A DNA stretch of 11,323 nt from assembly GCA_018398765.1 (NCBI GenBank), contig JAHBMJ010002214.1, forward strand, positions 10,001-21,323, read 5' to 3'. Below the pieces are notes generated by a model. It had not been told where the DNA came from and did not search any database. It saw nothing but the letters and a program-made list of their open reading frames with translations. The position numbers and the translations under genes are program-made. Positions 1 through 7,109 of this stretch are shown piece after piece. The stretch's first letter is position 1. Each line of letters opens with the position of its first letter. Source of the DNA: Chromera velia (lineage: Eukaryota > Sar > Chromeraceae).

Positions 1-30
1 CTTCGTTGGTCCCTTCCTTCGTTTCTTCAG

Positions 31-219
31 AAAGATGAAGAAAACAGCAGTTTGCGTTTCTCGGCCACGAGATTGAACGACATCACTTGTGTGATTTCAC
101 TTGTTCTGAGACTGACTGAAAGTTACAGAAGAATCTTGAGAGGGATGAAAGGAGGGAGAAAAGACTGGACGGAGAAATTCAAGAAGACAAAAGAGAAGCT
201 AGAGATGCAGTTTGTTTGA
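31..219 (+). other. Possible coding exon in the 5' flank (open frame, stop TGA at 217-219)
   Basis: This frame is open from the left edge to a TGA at 217-219 and follows an acceptor-like pyrimidine run ending in TTCTTCAG at 30. The conceptual peptide has a hydrophobic helix-like stretch (DITCVISLVL) and a Lys-rich, charged end (KFKKTKEKLEMQFV). It could be an upstream exon of the channel gene ending at a weak donor (GTTTGA at 214), the last exon of a preceding gene, or chance. The phase does not connect cleanly to the exon at 969, and I recognise no family. Confidence 0.25.
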
Positions 220-394
220 GTGAACGTTTTTTGGTTTGCGTCCAGAAGCACGCCGTGAAACTATGCTTCACGATTTCTTGTCTTTCTTTCTTTCTTTCTT
301 TCTTTCGTTTCTTTGTTCTTCTCGCTGTTTCTAGCTTCTGGTATTAAAGTTTCTGTCTCTGCCCCGTTCTTCCCTTTTCTTCCTCTGCGTGCAG
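220..394 (+). other. Non-coding 5' flank or intron
   Basis: I see no gene here. The stretch becomes strongly pyrimidine-rich, carries a TTTC microsatellite at about 280-306, and ends in TGCGTGCAG at 394, which has the same form as the acceptors of the confident exons. It therefore looks like the 3' part of an intron. I see no recognisable promoter element. Confidence 0.35.
280..306 (+). repeat. (TTTC)n microsatellite
   Basis: This is a run of about six TTTC units on the + strand inside the pyrimidine-rich stretch that leads to the acceptor-like CAG at 394. Confidence 0.9.
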
Positions 395-546
395 GTGGAC
401 TCCAACGTCAGTTAAGGGCAACCCTCGCGAAGAAGCAGATAGACCGGACAGAGCTTCAGAGAAATGACATACAGAGAACTGTATGAAAAAGAGTCGAATA
501 GATTGGAGAAATCAGAGCATATCAGGAGTGTAAGCGAAGGGAGAAA
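395..546 (+). other. Candidate first-exon region, exact exon unresolved
   Basis: A good acceptor (TGCGTGCAG, ending at 394) opens this region. Three alternatives give the phase needed to join the exon at 969. One is a 12-base microexon 395-406 with the gene's favourite donor GTCAGT at 407. Another is a 16-base exon 395-410 with donor GTTAAG. The third is a coding start at the ATG at 464 running to 546 with donor GTACAA, adding a charged helix-like peptide beginning MTYRELYEKESNRL. A GTAAGC at 530 looks like the best donor by sequence but gives the wrong phase. If 464 is the start codon, 395-463 would be 5' untranslated sequence. I cannot choose between these. Confidence 0.25.
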
Positions 547-968
547 GTACAACGCAAACCGAATTGCTTATTCTTGTTCATGGTGTTTCGAGAGCGTTTC
601 TCCTCTTCCGCCTCGTCACATCATTGTAGGTTCCCCACACCACTGCACCTCAGAAAAAGAAAATCCATCCACAACTCAAGGAGAGTCTCTAAGCGAATCA
701 CCGTCCATGGATGCATTGGTTTTGTTCGGAATCTTCCCATACATTCAAAGAGGTGGAAGCTGTCCAAGTCCAACCTATGCAAAGCCAACAGACACACACC
801 ATCAGAATACAAAAGAGGACCAAAATTGTCTTCATTATTCTTCCGCCTTCTGCCTCCAGCTCTGCTGTCCCCTCTCCTCACCCCGTTGCCTCCTCTTCTC
901 TCTCTCTCTCTCTTCTTCTTTTTGTTCTGTTGTGGTGCATGCTCACACTCGATTCGTTCCTTCTGCAG
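547..968 (+). other. Probable intron before the first confident exon
   Basis: The stretch ends in a long pyrimidine-rich tract that includes a TC repeat at 896-913, then CCTTCTGCAG at 968, a strong acceptor. The 574-968 frame is open and continuous with the next exon, but its translation over the tract is a run of Leu, Pro, Ser and Phe from TC-rich sequence, so I take it as intronic. I see no other gene. Confidence 0.5.
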
Positions 969-1414
969 GGATCGGGAGAGAGTCTTTCAAGGGTGGCAAA
1001 GCGTGGAGGCTGCAGTCCTCCGGGCTCGCACCGCCATGCAGGCAGGCGAGGCGAACCCCGCTGAGTTCTTTCTGACTGAGGAGATGAAAGCGAGAGCAAA
1101 CGCGCAGTCTCAACAGCAGCAGGGGGAGGAGACAGGGGAGGAAAAGCAGGCGCAGGCCATTCCGGGTGTGGAAGTCCTGTCTGAGGATCATGAGGAAGGA
1201 GGCTGGTTCGCCCGTTGCTGTGGAAAGAGAAAGAAAGTCAACAAGGGGGGGGCAGCCAGTGCGATCAGCAGTACAGCATTGTCGAAAAAGGAGAGGAAAA
1301 AAGCCCTGCTACTCAAGCTGCAATCTGCCTACATACCACCCAAGGAAGTCACCGCGGCGGTGCTGGACGAATTCTGGGTGCAGGTGGCAGACGCCCCAAC
1401 GATAGGACAGGCAC
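969..1414 (+). CDS. Exon: charged N-terminal region and first globin helix
   Basis: This exon enters with the last base of a codon and leaves after one base (donor GTGAGC at 1415). It encodes a helical start (RVFQGWQSVEAAVLRA), then a low-complexity stretch with a run of Gln and many Glu, then a Cys pair next to a basic cluster (WFARCCGKRKK). It ends in a Lys-rich helix leading into YIPPKEVTAAVLDEFWVQVA. That last part resembles the A helix of globins, where a hydrophobic helix carrying Trp follows a short Pro/Glu entry. The Cys-Cys plus basic residues could be a lipidation and membrane-contact site, which is inference. The first in-frame ATG is at 1036, so translation could start inside this exon if no upstream exon is coding. 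The GTs at 1423 and 1436 are poorer donors. Confidence 0.7.
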
Positions 1415-1743
1415 GTGAGCGAGTGGTTCGATCGAGTAATTAGCAACAAGCACACTCGCCCATGCGTGTTTGTGGGTGCACGTCGCATATGAGAAAGGGG
1501 GAGAGAGAATGAAGAGAGTCTTGTTTTGACGATGAGTATTCCCCTTTTGTGGTGGTATCAAAAGGGTATCGGGCTTGTGCTTGGTTAGGGCACCGTTGGA
1601 AGCCCTGGATCATTGAGATCTCTGTCTTCCTTCCTGTTGACACTTGTGCCTATCTCTCTCCTAGCTGCTCTCAGTCCCTCCCTCTGTGTCGGCACGGAGT
1701 TCCTTCCAATAATCTCTTCTTTTATTTTCTTTCCTCTTTCCAG
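1415..1743 (+). other. Intron 329 bases
   Basis: The intron starts GTGAGC and ends CTTTCCAG after a pyrimidine-rich stretch from about 1620. It holds no other coding sequence I can support. Frames over the pyrimidine tract translate to Ser/Leu/Phe-rich strings typical of such sequence. Confidence 0.6.
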
Positions 1744-1778
1744 CCGACCAGGAGAGACAGATGAAAATGAGCTCATGG
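1744..1778 (+). CDS. Small exon, globin-like domain (B/C to CD region)
   Basis: The acceptor is CTTTCCAG and the donor GTGTAG at 1779. The exon is 35 bases, entering after one codon base and leaving in phase 0, which matches both neighbours exactly; this match is the reason for accepting it. It encodes DQERQMKMSSW after a Pro formed across the junction. It lies where globins have their B-C helices and CD corner, and is much shorter than usual, so this part of the fold is reduced or an exon has been missed. The donor is the weakest in the model. Confidence 0.5.
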
Positions 1779-1898
1779 GTGTAGTCTTCAAGATTCTTCC
1801 TCTGCACTTCCTAGTCCCTCGCACACGAATGAAAGAGATGTGTGAAAGCAGCATTCATGTTCCATTTGACTTGATGCTTTGGTGATGTGTTTTTTCAG

Positions 1899-1930
1899 GT
1901 GTTCATGAAACACAAGGATCTCTACTACGA
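1899..1930 (+). CDS. Small exon, globin-like domain (D/E region)
   Basis: The acceptor is TTTTTTCAG and the chosen donor GTCAGT at 1931, a form used several more times in this gene. It encodes VFMKHKDLYY and leaves two bases that complete a Glu with the next exon. The sequence leads into the E helix of the globin-like domain. Alternative donors in the same phase at 1958 (GTTTTC) and 1982 (GTATTT) would add 9 or 17 residues. I prefer 1931 because the donor is better and the helix spacing to the proximal histidine (about 30 residues) then fits. Confidence 0.5.
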
Positions 1931-2109
1931 GTCAGTCCGCTGCGAGGAAAAATTCAAGTTTTCTTTTTTCTCTTTGATCTTGTATTTAGCCTTAGACCGA
2001 ACACACAATCGCACTAGAAGGAATGTCTTGGTCAGCATACACAAGTCTATCTCTATTCCCGCATATCTGTGCTTGATTTCACACTCGAGCGCGTATGCCG
2101 TGCTTGCAG

Positions 2110-2257
2110 AGTGATCCACGCTGTGGTTGCCCGAATGGTTGCGTACATCGATGCTCCCTGGAACATCTGGACGGAGGACCCGGAACTGGCCCTTCGACAC
2201 GTGATCTTTGGAGTCAACCCGGCAGACCTGAGACTGTTCTGCAGAATCTATCTGCAG
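2110..2257 (+). CDS. Exon: globin E to G helices with probable proximal histidine
   Basis: The acceptor is GCTTGCAG and the donor CAG|GTAGGC at 2258. The exon encodes an E-helix-like segment (VIHAVVARMVAYIDAPW), then LALRHVIFGVNPADLRLFCR. The latter matches the globin F-helix/FG-corner pattern of Leu, a few residues, His, three residues, Gly-Val and a G helix. The His codon at 2198-2200 is therefore the probable haem-ligating F8 histidine. The distal E7 position falls near the Glu or Val at the start of the exon and not obviously on a His; the His three codons in would be off by about three residues. This exon is the strongest evidence for a globin domain. Confidence 0.75.
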
Positions 2258-2540
2258 GTAGGCAGGCAGGCAGGCAGACTCATGGAATGATTGATTTTTC
2301 CAACAGGGTTGCATGACCACACTGGGGTTCCAATAGAGCCGGGGTTTTCCGGACTTTTTCTTCCGACAAGCCAGACAGAGAGAGATTACGGAGCTTTGGC
2401 ACTGTTGGCTTCCTGCCTCCTGTTTTTCTCTGGCCGTCTGTCTTTCTGTATGTGTGTATGTAAACCATTCTTGCTGCATACTTCCGTCCGTCTCTCTCTC
2501 TCTCTCTCCTTCTCTCTCTCTCTGTGTGTGTGTGTGTGTG

Positions 2541-2571
<31 letters not shown>

Positions 2572-2575
2572 GCAG
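2258..2575 (+). other. Intron 318 bases, almost half of it repeats
   Basis: A short GGCA repeat at the donor side (2261-2277) starts immediately after the GT. The acceptor side is a compound run of (TC)n, then (TG)n, then (TCTG)n ending directly in TGCAG. The microsatellite therefore supplies the pyrimidine tract. No gene is seen. Confidence 0.7.
2490..2572 (+). repeat. Compound (TC)n(TG)n(TCTG)n microsatellite abutting an acceptor
   Basis: TC units cover about 2490-2522, TG units 2523-2542, and TCTG/CTGT units 2541-2572. The TGCAG acceptor ending at 2575 follows with no gap. Confidence 0.95.
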
Positions 2576-2634
2576 TCTCTGAAAAATCTGGCGAAGGAAG
2601 AATGGCTTCCTCAATACCAGCACGCTTGGACAAA
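2576..2634 (+). CDS. Exon: globin G-H region
   Basis: Phase 0 in, two bases out. It encodes SLKNLAKEEWLPQYQHAWTK. This matches the common globin G-H pattern in which a helix ending in Leu-(Gly/Ala) is followed by an acidic residue, Trp, a short Pro-containing turn and an Ala-Trp at the H-helix start, as in many bacterial and protist globins. The donor is the first unit of a GTGA repeat. Confidence 0.75.
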
Positions 2635-3047
2635 GTGAGTGAGTGAGTGACAGATTGAAAACACGAAGGAATGAGCCGCGAGGTGGTGGAAAGAGGAGAT
2701 AGGACAAGCACAAAAATTCTCTTTATAAGGACTTTCTAATCCGCAAGAGACGCACCGTACCAGACCTTTTCCACCCTTGCGTCATCGATCTCTCCTTTGA
2801 TTTTTTTCTTCTCATCCACACTCATCGAAGTCAGGACAAGAGACTTTAGGACGCATAAAATTGAATTTGTTCACGCACCCTTTTCAGCAGTTGGACAGTT
2901 GGTGTGTACTTCTTGAGATGTCTTCTGCTGTTTTGCTCTTGGAAGAAGTGAGCTCGACTGCAAGGAAACGAAGTAGTCTATTCTTATTCACCTCTTCTGG
3001 TCACTATCTCGTTCGTTACCTTCCTTCACTCCTTCCCCTCCTTCCAG
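2635..3047 (+). other. Intron 413 bases starting in a GTGA repeat
   Basis: The donor GTGAGT at 2635 is the first of four tandem GTGA units (2635-2650). If the intron were retained, the frame would hit TGA immediately after the Lys codon. The acceptor is a pyrimidine run ending CTTCCAG at 3047. The open frame at 2861-3047 is not supported as coding. Confidence 0.65.
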
Positions 3048-3198
3048 GTTCTTCAACATTGCAGCAGCGGGTCTGGCGGAATTCATCGTGGCAGGCCTGG
3101 ATCCTGTCACTCGGGCTCTGGTGACGGGGTCTCTGTCTGACCTTCAGAACGCGTTGCTGGGCAAGGCGAGGGGACTGAGGGCCCAGTGCTGCTGCGAG
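3048..3198 (+). CDS. Exon: globin H helix and exit
   Basis: One base completes the Lys codon from the previous exon; the exon leaves in phase 0 at GTGGGT (3199). It encodes FFNIAAAGLAEFIVAGLDPV, an amphipathic H-helix-like segment directly after the Ala-Trp of the preceding exon, then a further helix ending in RAQCCCE. The three consecutive Cys near the domain exit are unusual and could be lipidated or redox-active, which is inference. The length from E helix to H helix is normal for a globin. Confidence 0.7.
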
Positions 3199-3790
3199 GT
3201 GGGTGCATGGTGGAGACGAGGTTCTCTCTTCCTTCGATCGATTCTCATTTGGATCCTGCTCGCTCTCTCATTTACATCGATCAGCTAGAGGAAAACATAT
3301 GCATACTGCCTGGAAAACAGAGAAATGAGACAGGAGAAGAGATCCCTCCCGAAGCAGTTATGGTAAAGATTGGCCATCCACAGAGAAAGAGCATTGGAGA
3401 CTTGTGGAGAGATTAAGAACGAGGAATTCGAGACAAGTAGAAGGAAAAGAATAATTGAATGGTACCCAAAAAGGAATACTGGCAGGTGTGTGTGTGAAAG
3501 CAGATCATAGCCTGTTTTTGCGTTGGGAGGAGAGTACGGTCCAGCTCAACAGTCTGCCAGGGCAAGCTTGTGTCTGACATGCTTCTCCTTTCCGCGACTT
3601 TTCCCGGCCGTGTTTTCAACTGATTTATGTCGTGAGTGCACGTCAAGAATGATTTGGATACGACAATCGGTCTGCCAACCGCATGCATGTATCGGTGTGC
3701 CTCTGCTCAAATTTTTCTGCTCCCACGCTAGCTTTGAATGAGATTTTCTTTCCAGTTTCCCTTAGTTCTTGCATGCATGCGTGCACGCAG
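3199..3790 (+). other. Intron 592 bases, with one possible cassette exon
   Basis: The intron runs from GTGGGT to a GCATGC/GTGC-type repeat ending in CACGCAG. It contains an open, phase-0 to phase-0 candidate exon at 3285-3362. Otherwise I see no gene. Confidence 0.55.
3285..3362 (+). other. Candidate alternative (cassette) exon
   Basis: It follows a pyrimidine-containing stretch ending ATCGATCAG and precedes a good donor GTAAAG at 3363. It is 78 bases, phase 0 on both sides and open, so inclusion would insert 26 residues (start LEENICILPG, end EEIPPEAVM) between the globin exit and the linker without a frameshift. The acceptor is only moderate and no family motif is visible. Confidence 0.3.
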
Positions 3791-3828
3791 GTGATCATCA
3801 AGGAAGAACGTCAAGCTCCTATCCAGTG
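3791..3828 (+). CDS. Small exon, linker between globin and channel
   Basis: The acceptor is CACGCAG and the donor GTGGGT at 3829, with GTGGTG at 3826 as an in-phase alternative that differs by one residue. It encodes VIIKEERQAPIQ and leaves two bases that make Trp with the next exon. Joined, the segment reads as a continuous amphipathic helix into MIEQGRQTLAGLL. Confidence 0.65.
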
Positions 3829-4153
3829 GTGGGTGCTGTGCGTGCATTGCCCTTCTTCTCCATCGATCCTCTTTTCCGTCTCAATAGCTCATCTAGCGAT
3901 TTGTCGCTGTGCGCTGGGAAAGACGGAGAGACAAAGGCTGTAGAAGAGAAATAGAGAGGGAGAGAAGGAGGGAGGGAGGGAGGGAGGGAGGGAGAGAGAG
4001 AGAGAGAGAGAGAGATTATAGTTGAATCATTGTGTATATATAGGAATAATACTATTCCCAGAAGAGTTTTGCGAGCAAAAGCAAGAATTCGTACATTTGT
4101 ATTTCTGAGAAATATCGACGAAAACGCAAATGTGCCCGTCGCAATCTCTGCAG
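3829..4153 (+). other. Intron 325 bases
   Basis: It starts GTGGGT and ends ATCTCTGCAG. The middle is the GGGA/GA purine repeat, followed by an AT-rich stretch with TATATA at about 4033-4040. No gene is seen. Confidence 0.65.
3966..4015 (+). repeat. (GGGA)n(GA)n purine microsatellite
   Basis: GGGA units cover 3967-3993 and run into GA units to 4015, inside the intron 3829-4153. The purines are on the sense strand, unlike the pyrimidine repeats next to acceptors. Confidence 0.95.
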
Positions 4154-4217
4154 GATGATCGAGCAGGGGAGGCAGACCCTCGCTGGACTTTTGATCAAAG
4201 ATTGCCTGTCTCTCCGG
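4154..4217 (+). CDS. Exon: helical linker
   Basis: One base completes the Trp codon and the exon leaves in phase 0. It encodes MIEQGRQTLAGLLIKDCLSL, an amphipathic helix of the kind found in the ankyrin-like or linker region of TRP channels before S1. No full ankyrin repeat can be recognised. The donor at 4218 is the first unit of a long GTGA repeat. Confidence 0.7.
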
Positions 4218-4252
4218 GTGAGTGAGTGAGTGAGTGAGTGAGTGAGTGAGTG
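4218..4252 (+). repeat. (GTGA)n microsatellite forming the 5' splice site
   Basis: Almost nine GTGA units begin at the exact exon end, so a GTGAGT donor motif recurs every 4 bases. Confidence 0.95.
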
Positions 4253-4618
4253 CCTTACAGGGTAGGAAGACGAAAGGGCTCGGGCATGGGGGCGGTAAGA
4301 GGGTCAGGGCAAAGTTCAGCGCTTGTCTTTCTCTGTGGTTTTAGAGTATTTCTTCCACGCAGAATCTGTTTTGTATGTCAATTTTCCCCTCCTGATCGCT
4401 GACATGTTAGTGCTATCAGATGTGCTTGCTCGAATCTTTGTCTCTTCCTTCTGTCCAGAGCCGCTGTGAGGAGGGCTCCTTTTTGATGTGAACAAGTTGC
4501 GCTTTCTTCTTGTCTTTCCATGTGCCTGAACTCAGCACTCTCTGTCTTTCTTGATGCATCTGTAGGTGCTGGCCTGTCCAGGTTAAGATATTTTTGTCTT
4601 TTGATGTGTAACGTGCAG
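4253..4618 (+). other. Rest of intron 4218-4618
   Basis: The 401-base intron ends in AACGTGCAG. A small CAG/GT-bounded segment at about 4566-4581 is not a multiple of three and I do not accept it as an exon. No gene is seen. Confidence 0.6.
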
Positions 4619-4756
4619 ACGAACAAGTCAGGAGTCTATTGCGGTCGTGAGATGTTCTGGTCTGTATACGGGAAGACGATCATCCCTCTTCTGTGCGAAG
4701 AGGCGCCTGACCTCCTGAAGGTGTTTTTGGATGGGCACATCTGGACTTCTGATCTG
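4619..4756 (+). CDS. Exon: pre-S1 linker domain
   Basis: Phase 0 on both sides; donor GTCAGT at 4757. It encodes 46 residues including GREMFWSVYGKTIIPLLCEE and APDLLKVFLDGHIW. The latter resembles the segment of TRPA/TRPV-type channels between the ankyrin region and S1, in which a Pro-acidic-Leu start leads to a conserved Leu-Asp. This supports TRP-type rather than voltage-gated-type ancestry, but only by pattern. Confidence 0.7.
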
Positions 4757-5237
4757 GTCAGTAGATTGGTGCGCTCTTCTGTTCTCTTCTCTTCACGCGG
4801 ACTCTTGAAGGGGTTCTCGGACCTCACTTTGTCCATTCGTCTTCCTATCTGACTGTGCATGCATCTGTCTGCTAGTCTGTCTGAATGCGTCATCCTCTTC
4901 GGCCATCTCTCCGTCAGTTCCTCATTCTGTAGATTTAGATATAGATCCACGCTTTGACTGATTGCGTCTGTTGGTGTTTATGTTCGGGGGTCGATGAAGA
5001 CACAATGAGAGAAAAGTTTATGCAGCCTACATGATCAAGCAACCGAGCAACCAATGCATTCGGTCAAAGGGCTTCTGTCAGTGCATGTGTCAGAAAGCGG
5101 GAGAGCCAGTATGTGATTGATTGATTGATTGATTGATTGATTCAGAGTGAGAGTCCACGAGTGAGAGAGAGAGCAATCAAGAGGGGGGGGATGGTTGGAA
5201 TCATCAATTCATGCATTCCAAATTTGCGTGCGTGCAG
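4757..5237 (+). other. Intron 481 bases
   Basis: It runs from GTCAGT to GCGTGCGTGCAG. It holds a GATT tetranucleotide repeat (5115-5142) and a G-run near 5182. No gene is seen; the open frame up to 4852 is read-through from the preceding exon in the same frame. Confidence 0.6.
5115..5142 (+). repeat. (GATT)n microsatellite
   Basis: About seven GATT units in the intron before the 5238 exon. Confidence 0.95.
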
Positions 5238-5315
5238 GTAATTGAGGGATCTCGTAAGACAATCCTCTACGTGAAGGAACTCTGGGGAGACCTCACGACA
5301 CAAATTCCTGAAACG
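5238..5315 (+). CDS. Exon: pre-S1 linker domain, continued
   Basis: The acceptor is GCGTGCAG; phase 0 in and out, donor GTCGGC at 5316. It encodes 26 residues beginning VIEGSRKTILYVKELWGDLT, helical and charged, continuing the cytoplasmic region before S1. The same unusual donor GTCGGC is used again after the S6 exon. Confidence 0.65.
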
Positions 5316-5579
5316 GTCGGCTGTTCTTTTGTCGCTTTTTTTGTTTTCTTATCGTCCATTTTTCAGCTGGCTTGTCGATACAGCAGCTCAGGCCTGTATT
5401 CCTTTGTCTCTCTCGCTTCGACACCCCTCCTCGAGTTCGTTTTTCTCCGCGTGCGTTTGCAACTTTCTTCGACGTCCTGACAGCCTGTCTGTCCCCTTGT
5501 GTCAGTGACTGGGGCCTGTTCTCTCAGCTGTTTTCATGTCGGTGGGTCTGTCTGTCTGTCTACGTGTGTGTGTATTCAG

Positions 5580-5762
5580 GAGCTGACAGTCGAGCGAGGG
5601 CGTCTGTACGAAAAGTCGGCGGACTTTCCCCTCTCACGGCTGGTTCTTCTCGGGAGAGGAAGGACGGCAGCTCACCCTGTGATTGAGTGGATTGTCGAGG
5701 CAAAGTGGAAGATGTTCGCACGGAGAACCTTCATCATCCGGACATCCCTTTATGCATTCATC
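5580..5762 (+). CDS. Exon: pre-S1 helix and start of S1 of TRP-like channel
   Basis: Phase 0 in; donor GTCAGT at 5763. It encodes 61 residues. The segment AAHPVIEWIVEAKWKMFARR followed by TFIIRTSLYAFI matches the TRP-family pre-S1/S1 signature: His-Pro, a hydrophobic helix, Lys-Trp, a basic Phe-x-Arg-Arg stretch, then the first membrane helix. This is one of the clearest family clues in the gene. A second donor, GTAAGA at 5814, would add 17 residues (SYCGYRLCGFI included) in the same phase. The GTCAGTCAG sequence also offers a second GT four bases downstream. Confidence 0.8.
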
Positions 5763-5885
5763 GTCAGTCAGAAAATACGAAGTTATTGCGGTTATCGTCT
5801 ATGTGGATTCATCGTAAGACTAGGAGACAAAGCGGGGCTCATTTTTAGTTGTCTTACAAAGGCCCAGATTGAATACCCTTTTCAG

Positions 5886-5904
5886 TTTTGTGGTCTACTT
5901 CACG
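5886..5904 (+). CDS. Very small exon, end of S1 (phase conflict on its left side)
   Basis: It follows CCCTTTTCAG and precedes GTGAGC at 5905. Read in the frame that joins phase-0 to the next exon it gives FVVYFT, an ideal continuation of the hydrophobic S1 helix into ALFGTFGYVW. That frame needs two bases from the previous exon, but the previous exon ends in phase 0. Either a splice site differs from my choice (for example a donor at 5767 with an acceptor at 5849), a short exon is missing, or the sequence or gene is damaged here. A second GTGAGC at 5965 would extend the exon by 20 codons into the S1-S2 loop. Confidence 0.45.
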
Positions 5905-6243
5905 GTGAGCTCACAATCGGAAAGAGGAACAACAATGAAGGAAAAGAATCAATCGCGCAAGTCGGTGAGCTCTTTAGCCAACTCCGTGATCTTTGAGGCG
6001 TCTCTCGCACAAAAACCCCTGCAGTATTTAATTTCGATATTTCACTTAGCGGATTTGTTGGATCTTGTTTACGACTCTCTCTCTCTGTCTCTCTCTCTCT
6101 CCCTTCCTCTTCCCTTCCTAATTTCAATGCTACTCCAGGCTCCTCATAACGACGGTTCATTCATGCCTGCATTTAAGGAGAATGTGTGTGAAAACCTTGA
6201 CTCTTTGGGTGTTTGCCTGGTTTGTTTATGTTCTTTTCTACAG
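5905..6243 (+). other. Intron 339 bases
   Basis: It runs from GTGAGC to TTTTCTACAG and carries a TC microsatellite at 6074-6102. No additional exon is needed by phase. No gene is seen on the minus strand. Confidence 0.6.
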
Positions 6244-6423
6244 GCCCTCTTCGGAACCTTTGGTTACGTCTGGCTTCGATCTGACAACCCGTGGATTTCC
6301 TTCGCCTTCCGTTGTCTTGCTCTCCTGTGCTCTGTGTCCCTGGCCTGTCTGGAGGTCAACACGTGCATCAGACAGAAGCAGAACGGATTTGTGGTGGGAA
6401 GATTCCCCTACCATATGACGATG
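6244..6423 (+). CDS. Exon: S1-S2 loop and S2
   Basis: Phase 0 on both sides; donor GTCAGC at 6424. The exon encodes 60 residues: ALFGTFGYVWLRSDNPWI as the end of S1 and external loop, then FAFRCLALLCSVSLACLEVN as membrane helix S2, then a basic intracellular stretch (CIRQKQNGF). The order and lengths fit a six-transmembrane channel. Confidence 0.75.
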
Positions 6424-7010
6424 GTCAGCTGAGACAATGAAGTCAAAAGCTCCTAAGGTGGATTCATAACATAATGATCCTGTGTTAGTGTCTCGTACAC
6501 TCTGTACACGCATGTGGTTATCCACCACGCTTCTCTCTCAATCTCGGTGCTTTCAATCTCGCCTGCTGATCCTATACCGACTTTGAGAGCGCTGTCGTTG
6601 CTTTATTCTGACGGACGTGACTGGCCAAAAACTGCCGTCCACATGCTTTCACATGAATGTGCTCATTTGATAGAGTAGAGAGACCTGCTGAGCTTCAGCC
6701 TCTAGGGAATTCCAACCCCCAATGAAATCATAGAACAGCCCTTTCGATATCTCTGGCGAGAATGAGAGGGCGCTGCTCTTTTTTTTTCTTCTAATATCAT
6801 TTTTCTCTGGCCTTTTATAGATAGGAGTTGGAGAGAACACTTCATCCGGTTCAGCAGCTGTCGACCTCTCTCTACAACGCGTTGTCTGTCTGATGTTTCA
6901 TTGTCCCTTTAATTTTTTTTTAAATCCTCCCCAACGTTCTCTCTTGCGTTCCTTGTCATCTCTTCCTCTGCATTCCTCTCTTTCTTTCTGTTGTTCCTTC
7001 TATGTGTCAG
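6424..7010 (+). other. Intron 587 bases
   Basis: It runs from GTCAGC to ATGTGTCAG. It contains T-runs near 6779 and 6913 and a pyrimidine tract before the acceptor. I see no gene, RNA or exon candidate. Confidence 0.6.
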
Positions 7011-7109
7011 GGCTGGACATGGGCGGGCTGGGTGGTGATTGCGATGAATTGGGCCGCATTTGGTGAGGAGATCGGGGCAGGGGGTCTGGCCTATGTGCTC
7101 GCGAATAAG
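7011..7109 (+). CDS. Exon: S3 region
   Basis: 33 codons, phase 0 on both sides, donor GTCAGT at 7110. It encodes GWTWAGWVVIAMNWAAFGEE followed by a Gly-rich stretch and LAYVLANK. The aromatic/hydrophobic helix is taken as S3 by its order between S2 and S4. The helix contains Asn and ends in two Glu, both common in S3 of TRP-like channels. Confidence 0.7.

Noticed and set aside
574-968. Extending the first exon upstream to 574
   Set aside because: The frame is open, but its end is a pyrimidine tract followed by TTCTGCAG, the normal form of an intron end here.
1925-2713. 262-codon minus-strand frame
   Set aside because: Much of it is repeat-derived Thr/Asp/Arg/Gln/His text, and the rest is antisense to the globin exon with the best family signal.
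4566-4581. 16-base microexon between CTGTAG and GTTAAG
   Set aside because: Its length is not a multiple of three and would break the phase match between the 4154 and 4619 exons.
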